From assembly GCF_008831285.2 (NCBI RefSeq), contig NC_045139.1:7224204-7288203 (forward strand): DNA of 64,000 nt, written 5' to 3'. Positions 11,600-25,400 of the stretch are shown here, one piece after another. The position numbers and the translations under genes were made by a program. The notes under the pieces were generated by a model. It was not told the DNA's origin and ran no database searches. It saw nothing but the letters and a program-made list of their open reading frames with translations. Positions within the stretch are counted from its first letter, which is position 1. Every line of letters starts with the position of its first letter. The stretch comes from Nymphaea colorata (taxonomy: Eukaryota > Streptophyta > Magnoliopsida > Nymphaeales > Nymphaeaceae).

Positions 11600-11685
11600 T
11601 CCCTTCCTGCGTTCAAGGAGGAAAGCGGAGGAGGAGAAAGATGAAGGAGGAGGAGAAAAAAGCACCGAATCGTCGGTTTAGTCCC

Positions 11686-11694
11686 CCTTTATAG
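11686..11694 (-). promoter_or_regulatory. TATA box of the SURP/CID gene
   Basis: On the minus strand the sequence reads CTATAAAGG, about 90 bp upstream of the ATG at 11599. It is followed by a CT-rich stretch (11640-11605) typical of a plant 5' UTR. That spacing puts initiation near 11657. Motif and spacing only; no transcript evidence. Confidence 0.5.
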
Positions 11695-13475
11695 GTTGTT
11701 TCGAGTTTTCCATGATAGTTCGATCCCTTCCGCAGTTTTTCGGGAAATTTCTAGGTCACCCCGTCTTGAGAAATATTTGATGAGCAACTGGTTATCTGAA
11801 AAAGGTGCGTAAACCATGAATGAACGTGAGAGTTGGAACTTCTAATGAGGGCTGTCAACGGATCGGATACCGACACAAGACAGATTTTGATTCAGATATA
11901 TCTCGATTCTCGGGTCAATTGAGAAAGATACCACCTCCGATCAATTTTAGAAAACTGAGCTCGATACGGCTATACCATTACTTGGATGGGATCAAAGTCG
12001 AGCCAAGTTGATTCGATTTACCAGAGGTTTTGATTTCAGTAATTGTATAACCCGTCGCATCTTTTGTAATTAAGTGTGGCTACGCTCCCGGCAACTGTCG
12101 GACCTCAGGTTAAACCTTGTTTATAGGCCTTGTCATGTCCGTGGTACCCCGAAAGACATGCAACTCTATCCAGCGTCTTCTGCAAAGGTTCCTTTGCTAT
12201 CAAGCTTGTGCATAAGCAAATCAGGGCCAACTTTGTGGTTTTAGAACCAATAAAACTAGACACTTTCACCGCTTTATACAAAAGAAAAGGCTAAATACAG
12301 CTTGAAGTGGTCCTGAATACGATTTTTTCTTTCTTTGTTTAACCTTCCACTTTGAATAGAATGTTCAATATATACAGAAAATCGAGTCACAGAAGGGTGT
12401 CGGACCAAGGTAGCAGTAATCAAGATATGAGTTACGTACCATAAATCAGTCAACCATTACGAGAAATACACTCCGAATCCGGGTTTTGTCAAACGACCAC
12501 TACAATTCCGATTAAATATGATTTATTTTGTTTGATATTTACACGTGATGATCAACAATATACAGCAGCAGTAACTCAGGGTCATTGTGAGTAAAGGAGG
12601 GAGGGATCGCTCCCAGCAGCTTTGCATCGTAATGATCTAGGGTCATTGCAGGACTCCAGAACTCTGTTGCCAAAGCTTTCCATGCTGTTTGGATATTTCA
12701 CAAGCATGGGGCCATGCTCTCTGAATGCACATTGCCATGTTTCATGGACTATACATTTCCATTTCGGCCATCACCGCTTGGATCTTTCCATTCTGCTAGC
12801 AATTGGAAACTTTGTCTACGAGTTTGTCTCATGTAACAAAAGCCACGGCAGCATCCAACATCCCGAAACCACAAGAATTTGACGAGTTCGAAGTTTATAG
12901 TCACCTAATGTCAAAAAAGGCCCGATTAGTCACTGTCCAACAAAACCAGGAAACCGGTAGGCATAAGCCGACACTTCACGCAGGGCTGTCAACACAAAGA
13001 ACTCATAACAGTGAAAACGATAAATAGTAACAAAGCATGAATTTTCACGATCAGAAAGACGCCCATTGCTCACGAATGAAGCAGACATGGATATTCTTGC
13101 AAATAATAGTTTTCAACATGATTACGGCAACATGTATCTTCCAGCCGGGCCATGTATCTTCCGAGGCACCCAGCTGGCTTTAATGACAAACCATGTGACA
13201 AGACAACCAAAACATGGAATATAAAATAAAAACAAAGCATGCAGCACAGATAAGTGGGCGCAGTGCCTAAAATTAACACTAAAAAAAATTAACTTGTGAG
13301 CTGAAAGTAATTTAATAGCAGGCACTCAATCGCTATCCAATAAAGGAAGAAGATAATTAACCTTGATTCAAACCGCTAATGATGTAGCTTCCAAACAAAG
13401 GGAAAAAAAAATAATATTTCCCAGTAATGAAAGCAGAAACAAAAGATATCTTACCTTTAAATAGAAGTGCAATCC
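11695..13475. other. Intergenic: ATG14-like 3' UTR side and SURP/CID promoter side
   Basis: Both flanking genes are on the minus strand, so this holds the 3' untranslated region of the ATG14-like gene and the upstream region of the SURP/CID gene. Around 11846-12010 it has degenerate CGGAT/ATCGG-rich text, like a decayed repeat seen again at 37160-37490. Short ORFs have no recognisable domain. Confidence 0.5.
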
Positions 13476-16400
13476 TTATTTTCTTGTAGCATCTGTGATC
13501 ATTGCACGAGTCCAATGTTCAATATCTTCTGCCTGCGAAGGTGGAGGAAGGGTAGGATGCTCAATGATATCCCAGCCTTCAACAAGACTTTCAACGTTCT
13601 TAGCATCAACTGGCTCAGTTGTGTAAAGAAAACTAGGAGCAGAACTAGTGATATTCATATTCTCAAAGCCAAGCTGCTAAAGCCAAGAAAGTACAGTATG
13701 ATTAAAAATAAATAAAACTGACCATCTTAAAAAACACAAAAATCTGTAATTGAAAAACTTGTCTCATCAGTTATTCTTTTGCATAAGAAAGCCTCTTACT
13801 AAAGGTTTTCTTTAGTCACTTGTAGGTTTTGGCTACGGTGGAATAAAGATGGGTTTCACATGCATTTTTTTCTACTACTTGCTTCTGCTAAATCGTTACC
13901 CGTACGAAGTGAAAATCAAAAGGCATTACTCATACCTTGGGGGTTCTAATGTGCAGGCTTTCATCCATAATTCGGGATGATGTTGAAGAGTTCCCAAGAT
14001 ATTGTTCATGCAAAATGGATTGGTTCAATGGCTGAACTTGCTTAGGAGATCTGCAAAACCAAAAAAAAAAACACTTCAGGTACACCACCAGATCTGCTGC
14101 AATGCTTCTGTATTGCAATTTCTACTACTCGTAAGCAAAAAAATGACAGACCAAAATAAAATTGAAAAACAAGGTCATATGCCCCATCTTTTGAAATGAC
14201 ATGCAGACACACACGTGCATGCATGTGTGTATGTACACACAGATGTACACATTTTGTATGCACTGACGCAATTCTAGGCACCAAATGTAGTCCAACAACA
14301 AAGATGTTTTAAAATATAATCTACAATGTCAGCAAGTTTATCGTCTCAAATATGCCACATGTCCAAGTTCTGTGATAGTGGAAAAGTTAATGACACGAAT
14401 TAATTAGCATGCGCCATGTGGATGAAACTCTACCTGAAGTTATGAAAATAGTAACAGATAACAATTAGAAAGCAACCCAGTAATAGGTTTGTGTAGCGTT
14501 TCCTACAAGAATATGGAGAAACAACCATAAAGCCTTTTTCAAAAATATAACCAAAACAAGTTAGAGGGAAATCATGCAAATATATGAACACAAAATTAAG
14601 GAACTTAAAAAATGATCATGATATTATAGCAACAAAAAATGCACTCCGAACACATTTTAATAATGTTTGTGTGAATCTATTGGCCAGCTTTGAATTACAA
14701 ATAAGTGAATAACATTGGCTATTTTGAAAATATTGAAGATATTGGTTATTGTGATATACATGCACAGAGACACTAACCATATAGTATTGACTCGTTTCAT
14801 TGACATGCAAACTGTCAAGCATAAAATACTTGAGAATACTTCTTTACCAGCCATAGGATACCAATGACTTAACAATGCTCCCATAGGAGGTAATTTGAGT
14901 AACATAAAAAATGTTTCATGGATGTGATAAAAAGCATCTTCATCAAGAACAACAGGAAACAACAAATGACAAATCTCATGTACAGGGAAAGGCCCTCAAG
15001 GAAATAAGTTGTGAGGCAGGATTTTAAGGACCTTGAGCATGCCATCCTTGAAGAAAGGATAGATCGGACTTCTTTTGCTGAAGATAAAGTATACAACAAC
15101 TTTGCAAAGGCTTCAAATGTTGACATTTCAGTGGGAATATCCAAATGTAATGAGTTGTAGCAGTAAGCTGTAACACATGCCACACTCTTCTTGAGAAGAG
15201 AAATTCCTTTCTGCAATTCCCTGTGTGTTTCCACTGTGTGTGGAGAGGCATTAGAATAATTAAAACTACTGTTTCCTGGACCATCCAGCTGGGGTTTTCT
15301 TTCTGACTCCATTGATGTAATGCCAAAGTTACTAGCACTTCTATCAGACCACGAATTATCCCCACTGGTTGAGCAGGAGTTTTGACGTGGAATGAAAAGG
15401 GGATACTCATTGCTGCAAGAAAAAAGGTCATAAAGTCAAAAGTAGCAGAGTTGTCCAACATAATTATCAAGTACATATTTAAGGGACAAGTTTGTAATCT
15501 TTTGAAAGGTCAAAACTCTTTCTGATAAATAGATACATCAGAATATTGTACAACATTGCAATAGAGCAACTGATAGATTCTATGAAGTCCAATTTAACCA
15601 ATGGAAATTAACAGTGCACCCCAAAATATTGCAATCATTAAGATCTTCTCTAGAGCCTGATAAATAGATACATCAGAATATTGTACAACATTGCAATAGA
15701 GCAACTGATAGATTCTATGAAGTCCAATTTAACCAATGGAAATTAACAACGCACCCCAAAATATTGCAATCATTGTGATCTTCTCTAGAGCCTGATATAT
15801 CTACTAGCATTCTCTACGATATATAATATCTGCTTTTTCCTTAACGGGAACACTTCCTAGAATCAGAGAAGTACCTTCTGGATGCTGGACGAGCATCCCA
15901 GTATGAATCTCTTTGCCATATGCGAGAGCAGGATCCCTGAAGAAACACACAAGTTTCCAGGAGGAAAATTGTTACTTATAACAAAAAAGAATCAAATATG
16001 AATATCTCATGAGCTTCCAGCTGTACAGAAGTTAAAGGTTCAGCTGCTTCACTAATCTTTCCAAACCAGGCGTTTCACACTTACAGCAAAACCAGAATTG
16101 TGAAGCACTGGAGCAGCTAGGTATCGAACAGCAAGATTCAGTAGATGCACCATATATCTGTATGAAGGAATTGCATATCAGTTGAAAGTGGCAATGTTAG
16201 ATTAGGGGAAAATTACAGTGTTAGCGGGGTCTTTTATAAATAGTCTGTAATAATGGGTCGGATCCCCTTTTGAGGACCCACTACCTACAGCTTATATACT
16301 CTTGTGCCCTAACAGATTAGGGTAACGCAAGTAATGAGATTACTCTCGGTGAGAGGAATTTTGGTTGGACTGTGTCTTAGGAGGGTGTGCGAGTGGGTTT

Positions 16401-19400
16401 TAACTCTTAATTGCAGGATTACATCCCACCATCTACTATTTGGTATCAGAGCCACCATGGCGACTAAGGAAGCACTTGTCACCCTGGAAAATATGAGGAA
16501 ACAGGCAGAAGTGGATTGCCAGCTGCTGGTTCGGTGCCTGGGCGGAGTGGAGAAGAACTGCAGTGACCTAGGTCAGAGGTTGACAGAGGTAGACATCAAG
16601 ATGCAATCCATGATCATGGAGATGGCAGGCACGTTGCCTGAAGTACTACAGGGAATCAATTCCAGTGGCACTCCTCAGAACACCCCTGGTCCATCACAAA
16701 TTCCAGGTATGCATACATCGCAACTTCCAGGCATGCATTCTTCTGTCCACGCTTCCCTTGATTCTTCCCTACGTAATGGAGCGGAGGCAGGGTTTAACTG
16801 TTTGCCCAAGATGGAGCAGTATTTGACTGCCAAGGGATCATGCCAAAAAATTGTGTGGGACACACCGCTGTTCATCTTGAAGGAGCAGCGATTCGATGGT
16901 ATCGCTGGTTAGTGACACAGCAGGGGAAACCAACGTGGTCCAAGTTTGTGGAAGCCCTCACTGTTCGGTTTGGTCCTTCAGCATACCTGGATTTCAACAT
17001 AGAGCCATCCAAGCTTAAACAGCAAGGATCGGTGGTTGAGTATCATGAAGAATTCGAAGAACTGAGTAATATAGTATTGTTAAGATGTGTTTATATTCAG
17101 TTTTAGGTTTAAGAGAGTACTTTTGTAATAACTTTTCCTTTAGACGGTTCTCTTGTAACTTCTCTCTCTCCTCTAGTCTATATAAAGAGGAGTTAGGGCA
17201 GATTTCGAAGTTAATCAAATATCATTCTTTCTAATCTTATCATGGTATCAGAGCTGCAGCCGTCTCCTCCTCGGCGCGCCGATTGAGCGGCGCAACCCGC
17301 CGCCTGACCGCGCCCATCGCTGCGCTTCCTCTGCCCGCTCGTGTCCACCCGACGCCTCCGCCAGTCGCTGCTCCGCCGCCCTCTCCGTCCGTCGCCGCCT
17401 GACCACGACCGTCATCGCCCTAGCGTCATCGCCTGCCGCCGCCTGCTCGCGTCTCGCAGCATCTCCGCCCGTCGCTGCCATCTCCGCCCATCTTTGCTCC
17501 TAGTTTCTGCCTGCTCTCGCAGCATCTCTGCACCGCCGCTGCTTCGCTGCTGCCCTGCATCGTCGCTGCTCCGCCGCTGCCTGCCACCGCTGCTTCGCTG
17601 TCGTCTCTGGTATCTCTCTTCATTCTTCTTCGTCGGCTTGTGTCTGATCAGCGTTGTCAGTTTCGTTCCAGCCGATCAGACTTATGGATTACTTCGTGCG
17701 TTTGACTGCTATTGCTCGATGATCAGCATGCTGTCTTTACATATGTGATTATATTCCTTGTTGCCTGCACTTCTTATTCCGTGGCTCGGTGTCCTCCTTT
17801 GTGTTGAAAGATGTCTGAAATTAGCAGTGGAGCTAATACCTCTTCCTTTGCATCGTCGGGAGAGATGAAGAGTTCCCCATTTTCTAGCATTATCACCAAA
17901 ATGGATGGGGGAAATTACGAGATGTGGGCCATGCAAGTAAAAAGAACCTTGATCGCTCATGAGAAGGAACATCTCATATTGGAGCCCGAGCCCGTACAGA
18001 AGGTAGGAAAATATACTACTTGGTTTAAAGATAATTCGTTGGTTATGGTATGGATTGTTGGTACTCTTTCTCAAGACATTGCAAATGAAGTCTTGCATAA
18101 GGAAAGTGCAAAGGATATGTGGGATTCCCTTGCAGCCACCTATTCACAAGCAAGGAATGAAACAAGAATTATGCAGCTTCATCATGATATTCATCAGATG
18201 CGACAAGATGGTCGACCTCTTCATACTTATTATTCTAGTCTCAAGTCCATGTTTGAGAGACTAAATAGCTACTTTCCTGCATGTAAGTGTGAACAACAAA
18301 AGGCATATAGAGATATGCTTATGGTGGGGGTATTTCTCTCTGGATTAGATTCTGTTTATGAATCAGCAAAGAATCAGATGCTCACTAGTCCCTCGATTCT
18401 TCCTATTGATGAGGCTTATAGTAGGCTAAGCAGAATTCCAATCCCTGCGTCGACTGTTCTTGATACCACTTCTGCTATGCTTGCTACTCGTGGCAGAGGT
18501 GGGTCCCTCTTTGCCAGAGGACGAGGATACCGTGGTCGTGGCAATACCACTTCGCGCCCAGTATGTCAGTTTTGTCATCGCATTGGTCACACTGTGGATA
18601 AGTGTTGGCAGAAACATGGTCGTCCAGCTGTTGCAAATCAGACTGTATTTACTGATTCTCCAGAGCAGCCTAAGCCTCAGCATACTGTTTCCTCCAGTGA
18701 GTTACGTGCAGATGATATTATCTCTCAGTTGAGAAACTTGATTGGTGATAGAACTCAACAAGCTCCTGATCCGACCACCTCTACTATCACTACTGCTGCC
18801 AGTGCGTCTTCATCTGGTATGTATTCTGACTATACTCCTGCTACTGACACTACAGATTGGCTCATTGATTCGGGTGCATCGACCCATCTCTGTGGAGACA
18901 AGGCCCAGTTTACGTCTTATGTCCCTACTCCACCTGGGCGCTCGGTTATTCTAGCAGATGGCAAATATTCTCCAGTTGTTGGACATGGAGAGGTCCAACT
19001 TACTTCATCATTGCCGTTGCAACATGTTCTTCATGCACCAGAATTCCCACATAGCCTACTGTCTATCAGTCAGATTACCAGAGATTTAAACTGTCGTGCG
19101 ATATTTGACTCCTCTTCTCTTGTGTTTCAGGATATACTGACGGGCAGGGTGATTAGCAGTGGCCGTGAACAGGGAGGTCTTTACAGGCTAGTGCATCCCT
19201 TTCCCTTTGCTGGGTCTACCTCTGCAGGGTCGTCCTCATCCTCGGCTTATACTTGGCATTTACGTTTTGGACATCTACCGTTTCAGAAACTGCTGCATGT
19301 TCTTCCTCAGCTGTCTCCTAAGTCCTCTTTTCAATGCGAGTCTTGTCAGTTGGGCAAACACCATCGGTCATCCTTTCCTCCGCGGCCCAGTAGAAGTAGC

Positions 19401-22400
19401 CATTCTGTGTTTGAGTTACTTCATTTTGATGTTTGGGGTCCGAGTCGTACACCTGATCTTCAAGGTCATCGATATTATCTTGTTGCTGTCGATGACCATA
19501 GTCGTGTTAATTGGGTTTTTCTTATGAAGCATAAATCTGAAGTGGGTCATGTAATCAAAAATTTTATCAATGAAATTCTGACTCAGTTTGATACTTGTGT
19601 CAAAATTGTGCGCTCTGACAATGCTCTTGAGTTCTGTGCTTCCTCTTTAGAACAATTTTTCAGGGATAAGGGTATCATCCACCAAACCTCTTGTGCCTAT
19701 ACCTCCCAACAAAATGGGGTTGCTGAACGGAAACACCGTCATATTCTTGATGTTGCCAGAACCATTATCATACATAGCCATGTTCCCCATTCTTACTGGG
19801 GAGATGCTGTTCTCACAGCATGCTATCTTATTAATCGTATGCCGTCATCTGTGTTGGGAGACCTTATTCCTATCTCTGTCCTCTTTCCTGACAGAGACTT
19901 GTTTTCTGTTCCACCTCGTGTTTTTGGATGTGTTGCCTTTGTTCAGTTGCTTGGTCCTGGGCAAGATAAGTTGTCTCCTCGGGCCATCAAAACGATCTTT
20001 GTTGGTTATTCCCGCACTCAAAAGGGATATCGATGTTATGATCCTTCTACTCGTCGGTATTATGTGAGTGCTGATGTTACATTTTTTGAATCAACCTCTT
20101 TCTTCTCCCCCAATGGAACTCAATTAAGGGCGCCTGAATTGAATGATGAAGTCCATTTTCCTCTACCTCTCATGAGTTGTCCAAAACCAGTAGATCCACG
20201 TTTTGGGGCTGTCTACCAACGTCGTACTAAACCTGTTGCACCTGTTCAATGTGCACCTGTGCCTTCACCCAGCACGCCCAAGGTAATTCCTGACACAAAC
20301 TCAACTGACAATTTTTTATGTAATGATGACATAGGAGAATGTCACGAGCATGTTCATGCTCCTAATGAACTTGATATGCCCATTGCTCAAAGGAAAGGCA
20401 AACGCAGTTGCACTTTGCATCCTATCTCTGGTCATTTATCCATGGATAGACTCACCCCTATGTACCGACAGTTTGTAAAGGGGCTGTCGGCTATTGCTCT
20501 TCCACAGAATCCCATGGATGCTCTCTCTGATCCCAAATGGGCCGCAGCTATGCAAGAAGAGATGGATGCTCTTCAGTCTAGAGGCACCTGGACACTTGTT
20601 ACTCCTTCAGCTGATGCAGCCATTGTTGGTTGCAGATGAGTCTTTACTATCAAATACAGAGCGGATGGCAGCATTGACAGATATAAGGCTCGTCTGGTTG
20701 CAAAAGGCTATACCCAAACTTATGGGGTTGATTATTATGATACCTTCTCTCCTGTGGCACGACATGCTTCTTTACGGATTCTCCTTGCTGTGGCTGTCAA
20801 CAAGAATTGGTCCCTATCACAGCTTGATGTCAAAAATGCCTTTCTCTATGGTGACTTACATGAAGAAGTGTATATGCAGCAACCACCAGGGTTTGTTGCT
20901 GAGGGGGAGTGTCAGAAAGTGTGCAGATTGCGAAAGGCGATTTATGGTCTGAAACAGAGTCCTCGAGCTTGGTTTCAGAAATTGTCAGAGAATATTGAGA
21001 ATGAGGGCTTCAGACGCTCTTCGGCCGACCATTCCCTCTTTGTCAAGAAGACTTCTACAGGTACGATGATAGTTCTTGTCTATGTTGATGATATCATTGT
21101 TACAGGGGATGATGATCAGGGGATTTCCAACATCAAGGATGTCCTTGGACAACACTTTGTCACCAAGGACCTTGGTGAACTACGTTATTTCCTCGGTATT
21201 GAGTTTGCCAGAAATCAAAAGGGCCTTATCATGTGCCAGAGGAAATACGTTACTGATGTTTTGCAAGAGACAGGGATGCTGGGGTGTCGACCTGCATCCA
21301 CGCCTATGGATATCAATACCCGCTTGTATGATGATGATACTGAAGATGTTGATGCGAGACAGTATAGAGGGATTGTTGGGAAGCTCCTATACATCACTGT
21401 TACTCGACCTGACATTGCCTATGCTGTTAGCAGAGTGAGTCAATTTATGGATAAGCCCAAGAAAGTTCATTGGGATGCTGCTATGATGATTCTTAGGTAT
21501 CTAAAGAATTCACCAGGAACGGGACTCTTCTTTCAGAATGGTACCTCACTCACTATATCTGTGTATGTTGATGCCGACTATGCAGGATGCCCCTCGGACA
21601 GAAAATCCACTACTGGATTTTGTGTGTTTATTGGATCCAACTTGGTTACATGGAAGAGTAAGAAGCAAACTGTGGTTGCCAGATCAAGTGCAGAATCTGA
21701 GTATAGAGCTATGGCTCAGGGGAGCTATGGCTCAGGGTACTGCTGAAGTTATGTGGGTTAGATCCCTGATGTTGGATCTTACTGTCGAAGTGCCTCTTTC
21801 TATGCAACTGTTATGTGATAACAAAGCTGCACTGTTTATTGCTAATAATCCGGCTTTTCATGAAAGAACCAAACATGTTGAAGTAGATTGTCACTATACC
21901 AGAGACATGATTCAAAAGGGGTTTGTAAGTACCTCACACATTTCAACTACAGGGCAAACGACTGATATCTTTACTAAGGCTCTTGCAAGGGGACCATTCC
22001 AAAGCTGCTGTTCCAAGTTGAGCCTATTTGACATATACGCTCCAACTTGAGGGGGAGTGTTAAGATGTGTTTATATTCAGTTTTAGGTTTAAGAGGGTAC
22101 TTTTGTAATAACTTTTCCTTTAGACGGTTCTCTTGTAACTTCTCTCTCTCCTCTAGTCTATATAAAGAGGAGTTAGGGCAGATTTCGAAGTTAATCAAAT
22201 ATCATTCTTTCTAATCTTATCAAGTATTATAGTTAGAGGATGGCCAGTAGAGGTGTTGATTGGATGCTTTGTACAGGGTTCATGAGAAGAGCACAGGGTC
22301 GAGGTTCAGGACACTCGTCCACAGTCGTTACTAGAAGCGTTTGAGGTGGCGAGGGTAGTGGAGGAAAAATGTCGCAGACTAGGTGGCTCCATGAGGGGTT

Positions 22401-25400
22401 TCAAATCCCTAAAACAGGCAGCATGGAAGACCAGCGCATCACCAGCTGATCCTGGAGGACAACTTCCTGGCCAAAAGAGGTCTGTCGAAGGTAAATATGT
22501 CTTGGTGAAGAGGCTGAACCCAGGACAGATTAAGGAAAGGTGCATAAAAGGGCTGTGTTTTCAAAGCGAGGAGAAGTGGTCTCCAGGACACATTTGCAAA
22601 AATTTACACATGTACCTGGTTGACGAAATTGGAAAGGAGGATGAGACAGCAGAGATCCAAGGGCAGAAGTTTGAGCTGGAACTGTACCCCCTAGCGATGG
22701 GAGGCACTGATTTAATGTTAGGAATACACTGGCTGAAACAATTGGGAAGCTAGAGTGGGATTTCAATGAAACGAAAATCAAGTTTAGAAGAAAAGATGGA
22801 GAACACAGCATCCTAACAGGCATGAGGGACACAGAAAACGGTACCAAAGGAGGATTAGATAGCAAAAACATTGGAAAACAGGGCAACATGCATCGTCTTA
22901 TACTGTCCCAATGTGTAGATCAGAACAGAGAAGGCGATTTTATCCAGCGACAGCCTAAATACTTGCAGCCAATTCTGGTTCAGAGTGCTAAGGTCTTTGA
23001 CAGACCTGCAGACCTTCCACTTGCACGCCCCTTCAATCATAAGGTTGAACTAGAAAACAATGCCAAACCGGTAAACTTAAGGCCCTACAGGTACAGCCAC
23101 TCACAAAAAAATGAAATAGAAAAGCTCATAAAGGAAATGCTCCTAGAGGGCATCATTCAGCCCAGTCGCAGTCCATACTCTTCGCCAACACTACTAGTTA
23201 AAAAGAAAGGTGGCTCCTGGTGATTTTCTGTAGATTACAGGGCTTTCAACGCGTGCATGATCAAAAATCACTATCCCATTCCAGTGACCAAAGAATTGTT
23301 GTACAAACTTTATGGGGCAAGGGTCTTTTCCAAGCTGGATGTGCGCGCAGGGTATCACCAAATAAAAATGGCCTCAGATAACGTCCACAAGACTGTGTTT
23401 CAAACCCATGAAGGGCATTATGAGTTCATGGTAATGCCTTATGGCTTAACCAATGTGTCTGCCACCTTCCAAGTGGTGATGAATGAGCTTTTGCAACCTT
23501 ACTTAAGGAGGTCAGTCCTTGTGTTTTCTGATGACATACTAATATATAGTCCAAATCCAACTCAGCATGTGGAGCACTTAGATCTTGCCCTCAAGGTGTT
23601 GGCAAGAAATAGGTTTTATGCCAAAGCTTCAAAGTGTGTGTTTGGAACACATCAAGTGACCTATTTCGGCCATACAATTTCTGATCGTGGCGTTGAAATG
23701 GAGAAAGAGAAGGTATCGGCTACTGAAGACTGGGAACTCCCAAGGACAGAGGAGGGGTTGCAGGCTTACTTAGGGTTGGCTGGATGCTACCAACGGTTCG
23801 TGAGGCACGTTGGCACCATTGCAGCACCCTTAACTTTGCTGCTAAAAAAAGGGAGATTCACTTGGACAGAAGAGGGGAAAGAGGCTTTCCACCACCTAAA
23901 GCACCACAAGCCCCCATGCTGGTTCTATCAGACCATCGCTCATCCTTTTTCGGTGGAGATGGATGCTTCAAAAGGGGAAGGCACCAGGGCAGCGAAGGGA
24001 CTTACAGACAAATTTGATGCCCTTCGTTTGGCCAGGAATGAAGAAACAGATTAGAGAATATGTGCAGGCTTGCGACACATGTTAGCGGCAAAAATATGAA
24101 ACCATTCGCCCCGCTGGCCTGTTACAACCCCTGCCCATTCCAGCACAAATATGGGAAGACATTTCCCTAGATTTTATAGAAGGCTTGCCTAGGTCTAAAG
24201 GAAAGTCGGTCATACTTGTCGTAGTAGATAGACTCTCCAAATATGCAAACTTCATCGCACTGTCCCACCTGTATACTGCGAAGGATGTGGCTCGGTCATT
24301 CCAAGATCACGTAGGAAAGCTGCATGGAATGCCAGGACCATGGTAAGCGATTGTGATCCTCTTTTCTTAAGCAATTTCTGAAAGCATTACTTCTCGCTGC
24401 AAGGAACCAAATTGTGTATGATTACTGCCAATCACCCCAAAACCGATGGGCAGAGAGAGGTCACTAACTACATTTTAGAAACCTACTTGCGGCGCTACGC
24501 AGAACAGGAGCCTCATAATTGGACAGAGTTTCCATCTTGGGCAGAGTTGGCTTATAATACAGCCACTCAATCGGCATTAGGGATGTCTCCCTTTGAGGTG
24601 GTCTATGGTAGACAAACCCCAGATCTAAGAAGATACCATCCTCAAGGTGAATATCTGAGAGAAGTGAAGATTCAGCTGCTCAGCAGGGACAGAGTGTTAG
24701 AAATAATCAAGGTTCACTTGGCTGCTGCACAGAATCGAATGAGATAGCAGCATAACAAACACTGCAGGGATCTGGAATACAAGGTGGGGGACTGGGTTTA
24801 ATTGAAAGACTTCCTGCAGTAAAGGTAGTATGCAGGACAGCAGGCATTCATAAACTGTCGGCAAAATATGAAGGTCCCTTCAGGGTGCTAGAGAGAATTA
24901 GCAAGGTTGCCTATAAGTTGGCCCTCCCAGCAGGGCTTAACATCCACCATGTGTTCCACGTTTCTCGTCTGAAGTGTGGACAGCTGCCTCCAGCTGAACC
25001 TAATGGAACTGAGTTCATACAAGAAGACATACCTCATCATCCGCGACCCTTTAGGGTGCTGCGAAAGTATACCAGAAGAGTTCAAGGACAGCCTAGGGCT
25101 CATACTGACTGAATGGCAGGGAGAAGAGGACCCCAGCCGGACGTGGGAAGATCATTCCTTACTACCTGCAGTGTTTTCCAGGATTCACACCTTGAGGACA
25201 AGGTGTTTTCTTAAGAGAGAAGGGCGGGCGGTGGGCGGGGGATTGTTAGCCTAGGGGAAAATTACTGTGTTAGCGGGGGATTGTTAGCTTAGGGGAAAAT
25301 CATTGTGTTAGGGGGGTCTATTATAAATAGTCTGCAATAACAGGTTGGATCCCCTTTTGAGGACCCAATACCTACAGCTTATATGCTCTTATCCCGTAAC

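Larger units (their letters stand above)
17078..22222 (+). mobile_element. Ty1-copia LTR retrotransposon (copia-2), nested, one stop and one frameshift
   Basis: 165-bp LTRs at 17078-17242 and 22058-22222 differ at one base that I can see (AGAGAG versus AGAGGG). The target duplication AGTAT is at 17073-17077 and 22223-22227. A PBS TGGTATCAGAGC is at 17243. It sits inside the gypsy gag region and so is younger than that element. The polyprotein frame is interrupted twice, so this copy is not autonomous as read. Confidence 0.96.

Noticed and set aside
11051-11644. 197-codon plus-strand ORF opposite the SURP/CID exon
   Set aside because: It mirrors the Gln/Pro/His-rich coding strand; its Leu/Gly/Arg-rich text has no domain and is a shadow of the real exon.
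12622-13027. Overlapping plus-strand ORFs of 74-86 codons between the two minus-strand genes
   Set aside because: No recognisable domain and located in the expected 3' UTR of the ATG14-like gene.
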